Source of the DNA: Methylophilaceae bacterium
GTDB taxonomy: Bacteria > Pseudomonadota > Gammaproteobacteria > Burkholderiales > Methylophilaceae
Direction of reading: 5' to 3'
Length of the DNA stretch: 64,000 nucleotides
NCBI GenBank assembly: GCA_013141125.1
Contig: JABFRO010000001.1
Coordinates: 248,001 to 312,000, forward strand
This document shows positions 31,579-40,774 of the stretch, in pieces. The first letter of the stretch is position 1, and each line of letters opens with the position of its first letter. The notes under the pieces are model-generated. The model saw only the letters and a program-made list of their open reading frames with translations, did no database searches and was not told where the DNA came from. Made by a program: the position numbers and the translations under genes.

Positions 31579-31950
31579 GTGTCTGTATTCACAACCAAGC
31601 TGTTTCAGGATTGGCAGCACGAATATTCCCGACAAGTCTCTTTGTGCTGCTGTTGAAGAAATGTCCAGAGGATTAATAGATGCGAATCTGGGCAGTGGCT
31701 TGGTAAAGAACGTATTGCTCGTCCTGGTGCTGGCAAAAACTCAGGTTCTAGAACATTGCTGGCGACCAATAAAAATGACAAATGGTTTTTTGTTTACGGT
31801 TTTGCAAAGAATGAGCGGGATAATATTGAAAATCGGGAAGTTCTAGCCTTGAAACGATTGGCAGTGGTTTTGTTGGGTATGGATGTGAACGCGATTAACA
31901 GGCTAATTGCCGATCAAGAATTGAAGGAGATTTGCACAAATGAAAAGTAA
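31579..31950 (+). pseudogene. RelE/HigB-like toxin gene with two frame breaks
   Basis: Reading from GTG 31579 gives SVFTTKLFQDWQHEYS, then the frame must shift at the CCC at 31628-31630 (one base too many) to DKSLCAAVEEMSRGLIDANLG. It must shift back at about 31706-31711 (one base too few) to RIARPGAGKNSGSRTLLATNKNDKWFFVYGF and on to the stop at 31950. The composite of about 123 residues is a complete RelE/ParE-superfamily toxin of the HigB type that cuts or blocks translating mRNA. The two breaks compensate, so only about 27 residues would be garbled, plus an early stop in frame 1. It overlaps the antitoxin gene by 11 bp. Confidence 0.75.
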
Positions 31951-32245
31951 AATCCTTGATGCGGTGTATCAAACCGCTAGTGGCTTTCATAAATCCAGTG
32001 CAATCACTGAAGTGACGATGCGCGAATTTGACAAACTATGCCTGCAACCCGTACATATCATGCAACCAGAGCAAATTAAGAGCTTGCGCGAAAAAGCCAA
32101 AATCAGTCAGGCTGTATTTGCGGCTTATCTCAATACCAGCGTATCAACTGTGCAGAAGTGGGAAATAGGCGAGAAAAAACCCAGTGGCATAGCGCTCAAG
32201 CTTCTAAATATAGTAGAACGCAATGGATTAGATGTTTTGGTTTGA
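31940..32245 (+). CDS. HigA-like antitoxin (HTH/XRE type)
   Basis: 101 residues, intact, with a C-terminal Xre-type helix-turn-helix (IKSLREKAKISQAVFAAYLNTSVSTVQKWEIGEKKPSGIALKLLNIV). It neutralises the toxin encoded just upstream and would repress the operon by binding the palindrome at 31531-31549. A ribosome binding site (aaggag) lies inside the toxin gene. An intact antitoxin beside a broken toxin frame is the usual direction of decay. Confidence 0.85.
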   Translation: MKSKILDAVYQTASGFHKSSAITEVTMREFDKLCLQPVHIMQPEQIKSLREKAKISQAVFAAYLNTSVSTVQKWEIGEKKPSGIALKLLNIVERNGLDVLV

Positions 32246-32563
32246 TTTTGTGAAACTGCTACTTTAATTGTGTCCCGTCCCCTATTCCGATTCCGCGTGA
32301 TTGTGAAGTACCCCGGGCATCGTTGAAATCAGCCCCTCGATCGTATTATTCCATTGAGACGCTTACCCTGCCGTGTGGTGCTCTAAAAAATGAATGGATT
32401 AAATCGAGACTGACCCTAATTATTAATCGAGACTGACCCTAATTATTTAATTATTACCCTAATTGTTTTAACTGGGCGCGCAATTTTGATATGTCGGAAA
32501 TTCGCAAATATTACGCAGAACAAGCTGGGAATGAAGAATAAATCTTTTTAAATTTTAGGATTA
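32246..32563. other. Non-coding stretch with repeat motifs and a possible gene tail
   Basis: Contains gtcccgtcccctattccg (32270-32287) and two direct copies of aatcgagactgaccctaatta around 32400-32440, the same motif types found at other broken gene ends in this window. From about 32475 a plus-strand frame reads NWARNFDMSEIRKYYAEQ and ends at a stop at 32539-32541; it lacks a plausible start and may be the tail of a lost gene. Confidence 0.45.
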
Positions 32564-33034
32564 ATGATGGAAACCAAACCACCTCTCCCGCCTTTCACGC
32601 TAGAAACCGCCACGCAAAAAGTACGCATGGCAGAAGATGCCTGGAACTCGCGCGATCCGGATCGCGTTGTTCTGGTGTATACCGAAGACACCGTGTGGCG
32701 CAATCGCGCGGAGTTTCCGGTCGGACGCGAACAGGTCAAACAATTTCTGCAACGCAAATGGGCGAAAGAGCTGGAATATCGCCTGATCAAGGAATTGTGG
32801 GCGTTTACCGGCAACCGCATCGCCGTGCGTTTTACCTACGAATGGCACGATGATTCCGGGCAATGGTTCCGATCCTACGGCAACGAAAACTGGGAATTCA
32901 ATGAACAGGGATACATGCAACGCCGCTTCGCCAGCATCAATGACCTGCCGATCAAGGAAACCGAACGCAAATTCTTCTGGCCGCTGGGTCGCCGCCCCGA
33001 CGACCACCCTGGCCTAAGCAATTTAGGGCTATAA
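32564..33034 (+). CDS. DUF1348 / SnoaL-like (NTF2-fold) protein
   Basis: 156 residues, near the family norm. The DUF1348 pattern is clear: [68 protein letters not shown] and [33 protein letters not shown]2-fold single-domain proteins include hydrolases and isomerases; no activity is established for this group. A second ATG three bases downstream (32567) could be the true start. Flanked on both sides by repeat sequence. Confidence 0.88.
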   Translation: MMETKPPLPPFTLETATQKVRMAEDAWNSRDPDRVVLVYTEDTVWRNRAEFPVGREQVKQFLQRKWAKELEYRLIKELWAFTGNRIAVRFTYEWHDDSGQWFRSYGNENWEFNEQGYMQRRFASINDLPIKETERKFFWPLGRRPDDHPGLSNLGL

Positions 33035-33039
33035 CTTTA

Positions 33040-33131
33040 GCGCGGTAGGTTGGGCTAAATGCAATGAAGCCCAACAATAAACAATTCCTTGAATGTTGGG
33101 CTTCGCTACCGCTCTGCCCAACCTACCGCGC
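33040..33131. repeat. REP-like palindrome, copy 1
   Basis: Outer 16-bp perfect arms gcgcggtaggttgggc / gcccaacctaccgcgc. Inner arms gaagcccaaca / tgttgggcttc. A second copy, inverted, lies at 51426-51516. This is the pattern of paired REP sequences mobilised by RAYT transposases, and an intact RAYT lies at 61063. Confidence 0.85.
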
Positions 33132-33203
33132 TACCCTTACGGAATCAAATATGCCTACTAACACAGAATCAGTTTAATCAGTTGGGTTACCTAGTCATTT
33201 GGT

Positions 33204-33857
33204 TTATGCATCAATTGTTTTAAACGGTTCCAGAGTAGGTAAACTGTCTTTGTAGTCGATTTGCAATTGTTTAACTAGGCTGACTAAGCTGTAATCTCCA
33301 CTCATTCTAGCGAGTACCATTGCCACCATAATATTCAATGCATTTGAACCCTGTACTATTTGAATAAGCAGTGCTTCAGGGTAGCCGTTTAGAAATCGTT
33401 CAATTGGAAGAAAGCCATTATGAACATAACTATTCATTCCACTCCAAGTCGCTTCTTTGAATGAACTAAGCATCTCACCAGGACCTTTCACTTGGCCTTT
33501 AGAAATCTGCTCAATCATCTCAGTAATGGTTGGAAAATCTGGTGGGAGTTTTGTAATGTCTGTTGGTGCGGCATACTTAGCCAAAAAACTATCTTTAGCA
33601 GCTAAGTGGGTCCACATAGCTCTTGCTACAGCTTCGTATTGCAGCCTTAACAATGAAACGGCTGTTGTATAGTTATTAGCTGTCATTAACAGCATGATGC
33701 TATTTGAGTGTTCTAATGAAATTCCAGATAGGCTTTTGGTTAGAACACTTCTAATTGATCTGTCGTGGTCAACTAAATAAACTTCATGCATGATAATTGC
33801 ATGCAATTCATTTGAGCGGTTAAGAGTTGTTGCTAAATTAGATTTCGTAGATTCCAT
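33204..33857 (-). CDS. Uncharacterised all-helical protein (DUF6988-like)
   Basis: 217 residues, helical, soluble, no signal. The pattern NRSNELHAIIM, LEHSNSIMLLMTANNYTTAVSLLRLQYEAVARAMW and GMNSYVHNGFLP recalls a family of uncharacterised proteins I know as DUF6988. That assignment is from memory of the pattern only. It lies among repeats and truncated genes with lower GC than its surroundings, consistent with acquired DNA. Function unknown. Confidence 0.6.
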   Translation of the reverse strand: MESTKSNLATTLNRSNELHAIIMHEVYLVDHDRSIRSVLTKSLSGISLEHSNSIMLLMTANNYTTAVSLLRLQYEAVARAMWTHLAAKDSFLAKYAAPTDITKLPPDFPTITEMIEQISKGQVKGPGEMLSSFKEATWSGMNSYVHNGFLPIERFLNGYPEALLIQIVQGSNALNIMVAMVLARMSGDYSLVSLVKQLQIDYKDSLPTLEPFKTIDA

Positions 33858-33942
33858 TAAACAAATGCCAATTTAGAGTTTTAGTAGGACTTACACATAG
33901 CACCAACTGATAGGTTTAATTTTTTACGAAAAGGATGAAAGG

Positions 33943-34275
33943 TTAAAGCATTCCACCGCAACTAGGGCACTTCTTTGCATTAGCTTTCACTTGTTCACCG
34001 CAATGGAAACAAAAGTCGAGTTCACTACTCTCATCTTGTGATGTTGAAGTTGGTGCAGCGATAGCATTAGTATCTTCGTCTTTATCTTGTCTAATGAGTC
34101 CTTCTGAACTGTCATAACCCAGTACATAAGAAGCAAATACCGACTGAACCTCAAAAATATTTAGCTGGCTATTGAACTCTTTCTGAATAGGGGTTTGAGT
34201 ACCTGAAACCCATATTTTCAGTTCGGCATCTAGGTCAAATGTATCGGAATAGGGGACGGGACCAAGGCTGTTCAC
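33943..34275 (-). pseudogene. C-terminal remnant of a zinc-ribbon protein
   Basis: The frame gives 110 residues and ends in two C-x-x-C knuckles (CFHCGEQVKANAKKCPSCGGML). Its first residues, up to about SDTFD, are encoded by repeat DNA carrying ccgtcccctattcc. The real protein therefore starts inside sequence that has been replaced, and the 5' end of the original gene is missing. A REP-like element follows directly upstream. Confidence 0.6.
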
Positions 34276-34368
34276 TTAGCAATAATTCGTTCGCCCTAAG
34301 CTGTCGAAGAGTTTTAGATGAGTATTGAGTGGTTCGACAAGCTCACCACGAACGGTTAAGTGAACAGC
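34267..34368. repeat. REP-like inverted repeat upstream of the zinc-ribbon remnant
   Basis: Outer 12-bp arms gctgttcactta / taagtgaacagc. The interior has ggttcgacaagctcaccacgaac (split here around 34331-34353), a type of REP core seen in many proteobacterial genomes. Flanked on both sides by gggac motifs (about 34247 and 34373). Confidence 0.65.
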
Positions 34369-34501
34369 ATTGGGGACGTAACACGATTAAACATTCCACT
34401 AAGCTGAAATGATTCGATGCGGGATTAATGATCTTGCCTTGTTGCTTGGCGAGTTCTATTTCATGGAATGGTTGTGTCATTTGGGGTCCTGCGAAATCTT
34501 T

Positions 34502-35476
34502 TCATCTTGTGGCATCGCGGAAGCAGGCTTTGAAAGCGTCCATCTTTGAATTGTCGCTGTTGATGAGCGGTTTGCATTTCTCAAAAGCGGCCTTGCGCAT
34601 GACGGATTTCTCGGCATTGGCGGATTCGCGTGCGGCGCTTTCGGCTTCAATCCTGGCGGTGCTTTCCAGCTGTATCCTATCGACCTTGTCCCAGCCTGCT
34701 TGTGCTGCAGCGGGTCTGCTTGAACCGCCTCCAGCATAGGTGGGGGTCGGCGGTTGGCCGTCGGTGCGAAAGCTGGTAAACATGGTGATGCAAGCCTTAC
34801 CAATCGGGATGATGTCTCCTTTGTAATCTGCACACTGCCCGCGCTCAAAGCTCACCAACTGGCTAGTGGAAATATCAAATACGCCTGAACCTATGCCGTC
34901 GTTCATGTTGGTGCCGCAGAGCATACGTGCGGTATAGGGGATGCTGAGAATTGGCTTGATACAGCCAGCACCCTGGCTTTGCATAGTAACCGCGCTTAAC
35001 GCTCCAGTACCTGTAGTGGATGCCGCGTAGGCGTTCAATTTGTGTTTCGCAATTAAATCTGCACAGGTGAGCCCCGGCAAAACACCGGTCAAATTCACTT
35101 CAATCTTGTTGTGATATTTATCGACTGGCTGCGACATTACGGTAAAACCGGTGGTGCCATCAACGCGTAGGTAAGGTGTGCCAAACTCAGGTGCGACTGT
35201 AATCAATTTTCCAGTATCTGCATTGGCCAGGCAAAACGCGGGTTGATTACTGCGTTGCAGCTTGCTGTACATCATGGCGTAACCCAACACTTTTACGCTG
35301 CCTGTGGATTGGATGCCATTGTCTATGCCATCCGACACACCTTTTTTGACGGCACCGACCAACTTGCCCAGAAAACCTTCTTCTTGCGGGGCGGTAGCTT
35401 CTTCGGTATCCGCAGCCGGGGCAGACAGTGCAGTTAATAGCGTGATGAGGAGTAGAGTAGTTTTGCCGGAATGCAT
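34502..35476 (-). CDS. Exported protein of unknown function
   Basis: 324 residues with a Sec signal peptide (MHSGKTTLLLITLLTALSAPAAD, cleavage after about residue 21). An amphipathic stretch (GFLGKLVGAVKKGVSDGIDNG) follows, then a Cys-containing body with six or more cysteines, suggesting disulfides in the periplasm. The C-terminus is Ala/Glu-rich and probably coiled coil (RIEAESAARESANAEKSV). I do not recognise the family. It is probably monocistronic. Confidence 0.7.
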   Translation of the reverse strand: MHSGKTTLLLITLLTALSAPAADTEEATAPQEEGFLGKLVGAVKKGVSDGIDNGIQSTGSVKVLGYAMMYSKLQRSNQPAFCLANADTGKLITVAPEFGTPYLRVDGTTGFTVMSQPVDKYHNKIEVNLTGVLPGLTCADLIAKHKLNAYAASTTGTGALSAVTMQSQGAGCIKPILSIPYTARMLCGTNMNDGIGSGVFDISTSQLVSFERGQCADYKGDIIPIGKACITMFTSFRTDGQPPTPTYAGGGSSRPAAAQAGWDKVDRIQLESTARIEAESAARESANAEKSVMRKAAFEKCKPLINSDNSKMDAFKACFRDATR

Positions 35477-35857
35477 TTTGATCCCCCTGCGTTGTGGGTA
35501 GCGCTAGCTTGCACCGAAATCAATTAACCCCTTGAATGAATTCGGTGTTATTGATTGCTCATAATAAAATGCCGGTTTATTTTTTGCAACCAATTAACAT
35601 TAGGCAACCAAGCCAGGTAGAAACTGATGTATCCGTCAAGCTAAAAAGGGCGATTGCTAGTCAACTCTCGCGTTACCAGCAATTGCGTGGGTACAAAATC
35701 GGTACCACCGTATACAAACTTATCCATTGGCATGGCAGTTTAACAAACAAATCCTATTGAGTTATTAGTACGCTAGCGCACAGACAAACCTGGTGAAATG
35801 GAGGAATATATTATTTGGAGTCGTCATTGGATGATTGTTAAATGGAGAACCTTACAA
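35477..35857. other. Gap without a confident gene
   Basis: 381 bp between divergent genes. A 74-codon plus-strand frame at 35536-35760 has no ribosome binding site and no recognisable features; I do not call it. Otherwise AT-rich, probably holding the promoters of both neighbours. Confidence 0.4.
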
Positions 35858-36214
35858 ATGAAAACGCGAACCCGATTACTTTTACTGGCTACAACGATGG
35901 CAGGTATAGTGCTGTTTAACACTGGCTGCAATAAGCCGCAACAGTCGGCAGACAGCTTGCCGTCCAACCCTGCTAGCGGGGCTCATAATGTTCCAACGCA
36001 TATTAATGACAGTGACGTGACATCACGGGTCAAATCCGCTCTACTTCAGGACGATAGCTTGAAAAATTCTGCTATAACTGTTGTAACACTCAAGGGGGAT
36101 GTTCGTCTCACTGGAGCAGTCGAAAACCAGAGTCAGATTGACTATGTGGATAAATTAGTCCGCAGTATTGAAGGTGTTCACACTATTCATGATGAGCTGA
36201 GCATTAAAAAATAG
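35858..36214 (+). CDS. BON-domain lipoprotein
   Basis: 118 residues from ATG 35858 (MKTRTRLLLLATT), chosen for the ggagaa site upstream and the lipoprotein signal with lipobox FNTGC. One BON domain follows (DVTSRVKSALLQDDSLKNSAITVVTLKGDVRLTGAVENQSQIDYVDKLVRSIEGVHTIHDEL). BON proteins of the OsmY type sit in the periplasm or outer membrane and are linked to envelope or osmotic stress. Confidence 0.85.
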   Translation: MKTRTRLLLLATTMAGIVLFNTGCNKPQQSADSLPSNPASGAHNVPTHINDSDVTSRVKSALLQDDSLKNSAITVVTLKGDVRLTGAVENQSQIDYVDKLVRSIEGVHTIHDELSIKK

Positions 36215-36342
36215 GGTAGTTTGGAATAATTGTGTCACAACCACTGCGCTGCGCGAATTGACTTGATTTGCCACAATAAATTGTGATGCCTTGTAAGGCT
36301 AACGTAAGCTTGGCTTGCTAAAGTGCATATTCGTGTTGCAGT

Positions 36343-36723
36343 GTGATTGAACCAGCTGCCGCTAGCGTTTCTGCAACCTGTAAAGATGGAACTACCTATA
36401 CTGGCACAACAAAAAGTGGCGCATGTTCTGGCCACAAAGGCGTGCAATCATGGGATGCCGCTGCAGCTTCCATAACCGCTGCACAGGCTAAAGCTGCTGC
36501 TGCACCTGTTAAAGCCGCTGCTACGCCTGCCAAGGCTGGCGCTGCCAGCACCTCTGTCGCAGCTGGCGGTGGCACAGGTAAGGTTTGGGTGAACAGTGCC
36601 TCTAATGTTTACCATTGTTTTGGTTCCAAGTTTTATGGCAAAACCAAAGCGGGCGCTTATATGACGGAGGCAGAGGCGAAAGCAAAAGGTGGTCATGCAG
36701 ACCACGGTAAAGCTTGTAGCTAA
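36343..36723 (+). pseudogene. DUF3761-like protein lacking its signal peptide
   Basis: The body (ATCKDGTTYTGTTKSGACSGHKGVQSW, Ala/Lys-rich linker, then VWVNSASNVYHCFGSKFYGKTKAGAYMTEAEAKAKGGHADHGKAC) is a typical small exported protein with a DUF3761-like end. Just before it stands AAASVSA, which looks like the end of a signal peptide, but the hydrophobic core is missing: the frame reaches a stop at 36319-36321 and only a GTG (36343) can start it. Either the 5' end was lost or a base is wrong upstream. Terminator at 36739 follows. Confidence 0.6.
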
Positions 36724-36738
36724 TAATTACGACGAAAG

Positions 36739-36769
36739 AAAAAGCCCCAGCTTTAGCTGGGGCTTTTTT
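36739..36769 (+). terminator. Rho-independent terminator
   Basis: Stem agccccagc / gctggggct, loop ttta, flanked by A5 and T7 runs. It lies 16 bp after the DUF3761-like frame. Confidence 0.92.
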
Positions 36770-36987
36770 ATGAGCATAATTTAACTTTGACGAATCTTGG
36801 CTTTGCCGTTGAGCCGAGGGTGTAATAAATTTCGAGCAAGACTCAACCAAACTTTTCGCTATCCGAATTTACCAATATCCCAATAGCTTTCTAAAGCTCG
36901 GTTATATCGACCAGAGCTATGCCGAATTTCAAGAAAAACCGCGATGTGGTATAAGCTCAAGTACTCAATTTAATTACGAAATAATCA

Positions 36988-37704
36988 ATGAACAATATCT
37001 ATCTCACCATGCTGATACCGGCCGTGGTATCCGTTCTTGGTGGCTTGCTGGCGGTTTTCTGGAACCCATCACACCATATGCGCAGCCTGATTCAGCATTT
37101 TGCGGCAGGTGTGGTGCTTGCGGCCTTGGCGGTGGAGGTATTGCCGGAATTAGGGCGTGAACATGCGCCGGGATGGGTGTTGATTGGTTCTTTTGCTTTC
37201 GGCGGTCTGGTGATGTACGCCATGAAGCTTTGGTCTATTCGCATGGAATTGGCCGCTAAAACTTTGAGCAAGAGTGAGCAGTGGAATTACGGTTTGATAT
37301 TGGCCACATTTATGGATGTTTCTGTGGATGGTTTTATCATAGGTGCGGGCTTTGCCGCTGGTGCTAATACGGGTTTGGTGTTGGCATTGGGCTTATCGGT
37401 AGAGCTGCTCTTTCTGGGGCTATCTTTAGTTTCCGAAACGGTTAAAGGCTGGCGCGTGGCTGTGATAACTTCACTTTTGGCTTTTGTGGTTTTGGCAGGT
37501 ACTTTTATGGGGTACTTCTTACTCAAAGGCGCTTCCGTGAGCAGTATTAGCGCGATTTTGGCGTTTGGTGTGGCCGCCTTGTTGTATCTGGTAACGGATG
37601 AGTTGCTGATTGAAGCGCATGAGGTTGAAGAAAAGCCTTCTTCAACTTTATGGCTGTTTTCGGGGTTTTTAGTGTTTTGGAGTATTCAGTTATTTAGCGC
37701 ATAG
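36988..37704 (+). CDS. ZIP-family metal transporter
   Basis: 238 residues with about eight membrane segments. ZIP hallmarks: HFAAGVVLAALAVEVLPELG, the TM4-like ATFMDVSVDGFIIGAGFAAG and TM5-like GLSVELLFLGLSL, then VTDELLIEAHEVEE. In the core helices the usual HN...H metal residues are replaced by D-x-x-D-G and S-x-E. This subgroup occurs in bacteria and its substrate is not established. Monocistronic, convergent with the YigZ gene. Confidence 0.8.
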   Translation: MNNIYLTMLIPAVVSVLGGLLAVFWNPSHHMRSLIQHFAAGVVLAALAVEVLPELGREHAPGWVLIGSFAFGGLVMYAMKLWSIRMELAAKTLSKSEQWNYGLILATFMDVSVDGFIIGAGFAAGANTGLVLALGLSVELLFLGLSLVSETVKGWRVAVITSLLAFVVLAGTFMGYFLLKGASVSSISAILAFGVAALLYLVTDELLIEAHEVEEKPSSTLWLFSGFLVFWSIQLFSA

Positions 37705-37726
37705 GTGCTTGAATAGCGGCGAGTCA

Positions 37727-38293
37727 TCACACGTCACTAAAACGTTTTTGAAAATTGGCGGCTTCGTGACTAGGTAGCGTGGCAATCAAGCTCACGCGTT
37801 CGGCAAATTGTTTATCTACAATCTTGCCGTTCACTTTCTCCAGGGCATGGGTAAAACTATCCAGTTTTGCGTAATCCAGCACCAGACTGATCTCGCTCAT
37901 TTCCACAAATGGAAGCAATTGCGCAGCGTCTATCGCCATTTTGGCGGTGCCACCATAGGCGCGCGCCAAACCGCCGGTGCCCAGATTGATGCCGCCGTAA
38001 TAGCGGATAACTCCCACACAGACATTGACCAGTTTTTGCCCTTCCAGCGGCTGCAAAATTGGCCTGCCCGCCGTGCCGGAAGGCTCGCCGGCATCATGCA
38101 TACGTTGCGTGATACCTTTTGCATTTTTGATTTGATAGGCAAAAGCCAGATGATGGGCATGAGGATGTGCCGTCGCCAGCTTGGTTAAAAAAAGCGCCAC
38201 TTCACGCTCGTTTGCGCAATATTCAGCCCTGGCGACAAAGCGCGATTTGTTGATGGTTTGCTCGGCCTGCCCGGCTTTGGCAATGGATTGCAT
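37727..38293 (-). CDS. YigZ/IMPACT (UPF0029) family protein
   Basis: 188 residues. The UPF0029 core is clear: SRFVARAEYC, AHHLAFAYQI, DAGEPSGTAGRPILQPLEGQ and VGVIRYYGGINLGTGGLARAYGG. The second domain is an EF-G-like fold (ISLVLDYAKLDSFTHALEK). The eukaryotic homologue IMPACT modulates Gcn2; bacterial YigZ is of unknown role, possibly binding ribosome or RNA. Confidence 0.88.
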   Translation of the reverse strand: MQSIAKAGQAEQTINKSRFVARAEYCANEREVALFLTKLATAHPHAHHLAFAYQIKNAKGITQRMHDAGEPSGTAGRPILQPLEGQKLVNVCVGVIRYYGGINLGTGGLARAYGGTAKMAIDAAQLLPFVEMSEISLVLDYAKLDSFTHALEKVNGKIVDKQFAERVSLIATLPSHEAANFQKRFSDV

Positions 38294-38369
38294 TGATGTG
38301 ATGCCTTAAAGTGACTTGTTATCAGGCCGCATTATCTCATTTTCATAAAAAGTCAGCTATCTTGCTGAA

Positions 38370-39236
38370 TTAAATGTATTTTCGTTGGGGAATTGGCTTG
38401 CCGTTCTCGTGCAAGGCAATATCTGCGCGTGCAATCCATTCAGACATATTTTCGCCAAGGCGAGATTCCACCAGCCCTATTGACATATTGGCTGCAAAGA
38501 CATGCTGGTCAGGCGCAGTGAATTTATAATCACGGATATTTTGTAGAATCTGGCCGGTAATTGCCACTGCGCTTTGATGAGTTGTGGCAGGCATTAAAAT
38601 AAGCCAAACATCTGCGTGGTGACGAAATAACTGATCATAAGGACGCAATTCCTGTTGAATGATTTTAGCTAGCCGTATTAAAACTTGATCGCCAGTCGCA
38701 TAGCCCCAGCAGTGATTGATTTGTCTAAAATCATTTTGATTGAGCATTACCAATGTGCTAGGCAGCGCCTGGTGTTTAATGCGTTGAAGCTGAAGATGCA
38801 TGCTGGGTTGTAGTGCTGGGCGTATCCAGGCTCCCGTCAGTTCGTCGCGTAAAAATCTTTTGTGCCAGAGCTGCTGGATAATTACATTGGACTGTTGCAA
38901 AAAGTGGGCTGTCTCAAGCTTGCATTTGCCCAGCTTTTGAAACAAGCTCGCTTGCGATGATGTAAGCATCGTTTGCATCACTTGCTGCCAAAGCGTTTCA
39001 AGTTGGGCTTGTTGCAAATCAAAGCTGTTTTGCAAGATTGTCGGCAAGACTAAGCTTTTCGGCAGAAGATCTTCAAAACTCGGCAGTTCTACTATGGTTT
39101 GTGACAAACTTTCATTGTCCAGATGCAGCTTGTAATTGAGCATCCATTGATGGCGTGCCAGTAACCAGCAATGGATTGCAAATAGAAATTGCATTGCCTG
39201 ACTGACAACATCGTTTCGTTCTTGAGTAATTAACAT
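38370..39236 (-). CDS. Degenerate GGDEF-domain protein
   Basis: 288 residues. Residues from about 130 follow the GGDEF fold: RDELTGAWIRPAL, MLNQNDFRQINHCWGYATGDQVLIRLAKII, then RHHADVWLILMP and SIGLVESR...WIARADIALHENGK. The catalytic GGDEF reads HADVW: the glutamate and both glycines are gone, so it should not make c-di-GMP. It could act as a GTP- or c-di-GMP-linked regulator. The N-terminal 125 residues are helical and Gln/Leu-rich, with no domain I recognise. Monocistronic. Confidence 0.75.
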   Translation of the reverse strand: MLITQERNDVVSQAMQFLFAIHCWLLARHQWMLNYKLHLDNESLSQTIVELPSFEDLLPKSLVLPTILQNSFDLQQAQLETLWQQVMQTMLTSSQASLFQKLGKCKLETAHFLQQSNVIIQQLWHKRFLRDELTGAWIRPALQPSMHLQLQRIKHQALPSTLVMLNQNDFRQINHCWGYATGDQVLIRLAKIIQQELRPYDQLFRHHADVWLILMPATTHQSAVAITGQILQNIRDYKFTAPDQHVFAANMSIGLVESRLGENMSEWIARADIALHENGKPIPQRKYI

Positions 39237-39418
39237 GATGTCATACCAATACGTTACTTGTTAAGTTACTCTAAAACGAGTTTGTGTTGATATCAATTCA
39301 ATTAACGATTGTTAACTTATTTTGTTAATAATCATGTTGTTAACAATTATTTACCGTGAAAACGGGTAAGTTGCCTGAATCTGAATCTCCTTTAAAAGTT
39401 GGGTGTTAAATCTTCTCA

Positions 39419-40756
39419 TCAAGCGCCGGGTGGACCACCCCATAAGTCATGACCATCGGCATCGACAATTTTCACCTCAACAAAATCGCCGGGATTCAAA
39501 CCTTCCGCATCTTCCAGATAGACCACACCGTCAATTTCCGGGGCATCGGCTTGAGTGCGGCCTATGGCTTCAAAATTGCCGTCTTCATCTTCTACAATTT
39601 CATCCACCAACACCGTTTGTATCGTGCCAATTTTGCTGAGCAGTTTGGCGGCGCTGATACGTTCCTGCACTTCCATAAACCTTGCCAAACGCTCTTGTTT
39701 CAGTGATTCCGGCACCTGATTAGGCAGTGCATTTGCGGCTGCGCCATCCACGGCGGAATAGGCGAAACAGCCCACTCTATCCAGCTGCGCTTCTTCCAAA
39801 AAATCCAGCAGTTGCAGAAAGTCAGCTTCTGTTTCACCCGGAAAGCCGGTGATGAAGGTGCTGCGTATGGTGATGTCGGGGCAGATTTCGCGCCAGGCGT
39901 TGATGCGTGCCAGATTGTTTTCACTGCTGGCCGGGCGTTTCATGGCTTTTAAAATGCGCGGGCTGGCGTGCTGAAACGGCACATCCAGATAAGGCAGAAT
40001 CAAGCCATCGGCCATTAGCGGAATCACTTCATCCACATGCGGGTAGGGGTAAACGTAATGCAAACGTACCCAAACACCAAGCTCGCTCAAGCTTTTGCAA
40101 AGCTCGGTCATGCGCGTTTTGACAGGGCGACCATTCCAGAAGCCGGGGCGATATTTCACGTCTACGCCATAGGCTGACGTATCCTGTGAAATAACCAAAA
40201 TCTCGGAAACCCCGGCATTGACCAGATTTTCCGCCTCATTCAGCACTTCGCCTATCGGACGGCTGACCAAGTCGCCACGCATACTGGGAATGATGCAAAA
40301 GCTGCATCTATGATTACAGCCTTCAGAAATTTTGAGATAAGCATAGTGACTGGGCGTTAAACGTATGCCTTGTGGCGGTACCAGGTCGGTGTAGGGATCA
40401 TGCGGTTTGGGCAGATGTGCATGTACGGCGGTCATCACTTCTTCCAATGCGTGCGGACCGGTCACTGCCAGTACGCTGGGGTGAGCCGCTTGCACCACGC
40501 CACTTTTGGCTCCCAGACAGCCGGTGACGATGACTTTGCCGTTTTTGGCGATGGCCTCGCCAATGGCTTCCAGCGATTCTTCCACCGCGCTATCTATAAA
40601 TCCGCAAGTGTTGACAACAACCAAATCCGCTTCGCCATAACTGCCTGAAATTTCATAGCCTTCGGCGCGTAATTGAGTGAGAATGCGCTCTGCGTCTGAA
40701 CCTGCCTTGGGGCAGCCCAGGGAAACAAAGCCTACTTTGGGAATGGATGTACTCAT
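39419..40756 (-). CDS. rimO: Ribosomal protein S12 methylthiotransferase
   Basis: 445 residues, full length. Radical-SAM methylthiotransferase that modifies Asp89 of ribosomal protein S12. N-terminal UPF0004 domain with [23 protein letters not shown] and VTGCLGA (three cysteines for the auxiliary cluster). The radical SAM site is CNHRCSFC with [10 protein letters not shown] downstream. C-terminal TRAM domain begins around QTVLVDEI. It is divergent from a small membrane-protein gene only 18 bp from its start codon. Confidence 0.95.
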   Translation of the reverse strand: MSTSIPKVGFVSLGCPKAGSDAERILTQLRAEGYEISGSYGEADLVVVNTCGFIDSAVEESLEAIGEAIAKNGKVIVTGCLGAKSGVVQAAHPSVLAVTGPHALEEVMTAVHAHLPKPHDPYTDLVPPQGIRLTPSHYAYLKISEGCNHRCSFCIIPSMRGDLVSRPIGEVLNEAENLVNAGVSEILVISQDTSAYGVDVKYRPGFWNGRPVKTRMTELCKSLSELGVWVRLHYVYPYPHVDEVIPLMADGLILPYLDVPFQHASPRILKAMKRPASSENNLARINAWREICPDITIRSTFITGFPGETEADFLQLLDFLEEAQLDRVGCFAYSAVDGAAANALPNQVPESLKQERLARFMEVQERISAAKLLSKIGTIQTVLVDEIVEDEDGNFEAIGRTQADAPEIDGVVYLEDAEGLNPGDFVEVKIVDADGHDLWGGPPGA

Positions 40757-40774
40757 GAGTGTGATCTTTTAAAA

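Noticed and set aside
33040-33131. CRISPR repeat
   Set aside because: Only two distant copies in opposite orientation, each a long palindrome with no spacer array; fits REP elements.
35536-35760. 74-codon frame between divergent genes
   Set aside because: No ribosome binding site and no recognisable features.
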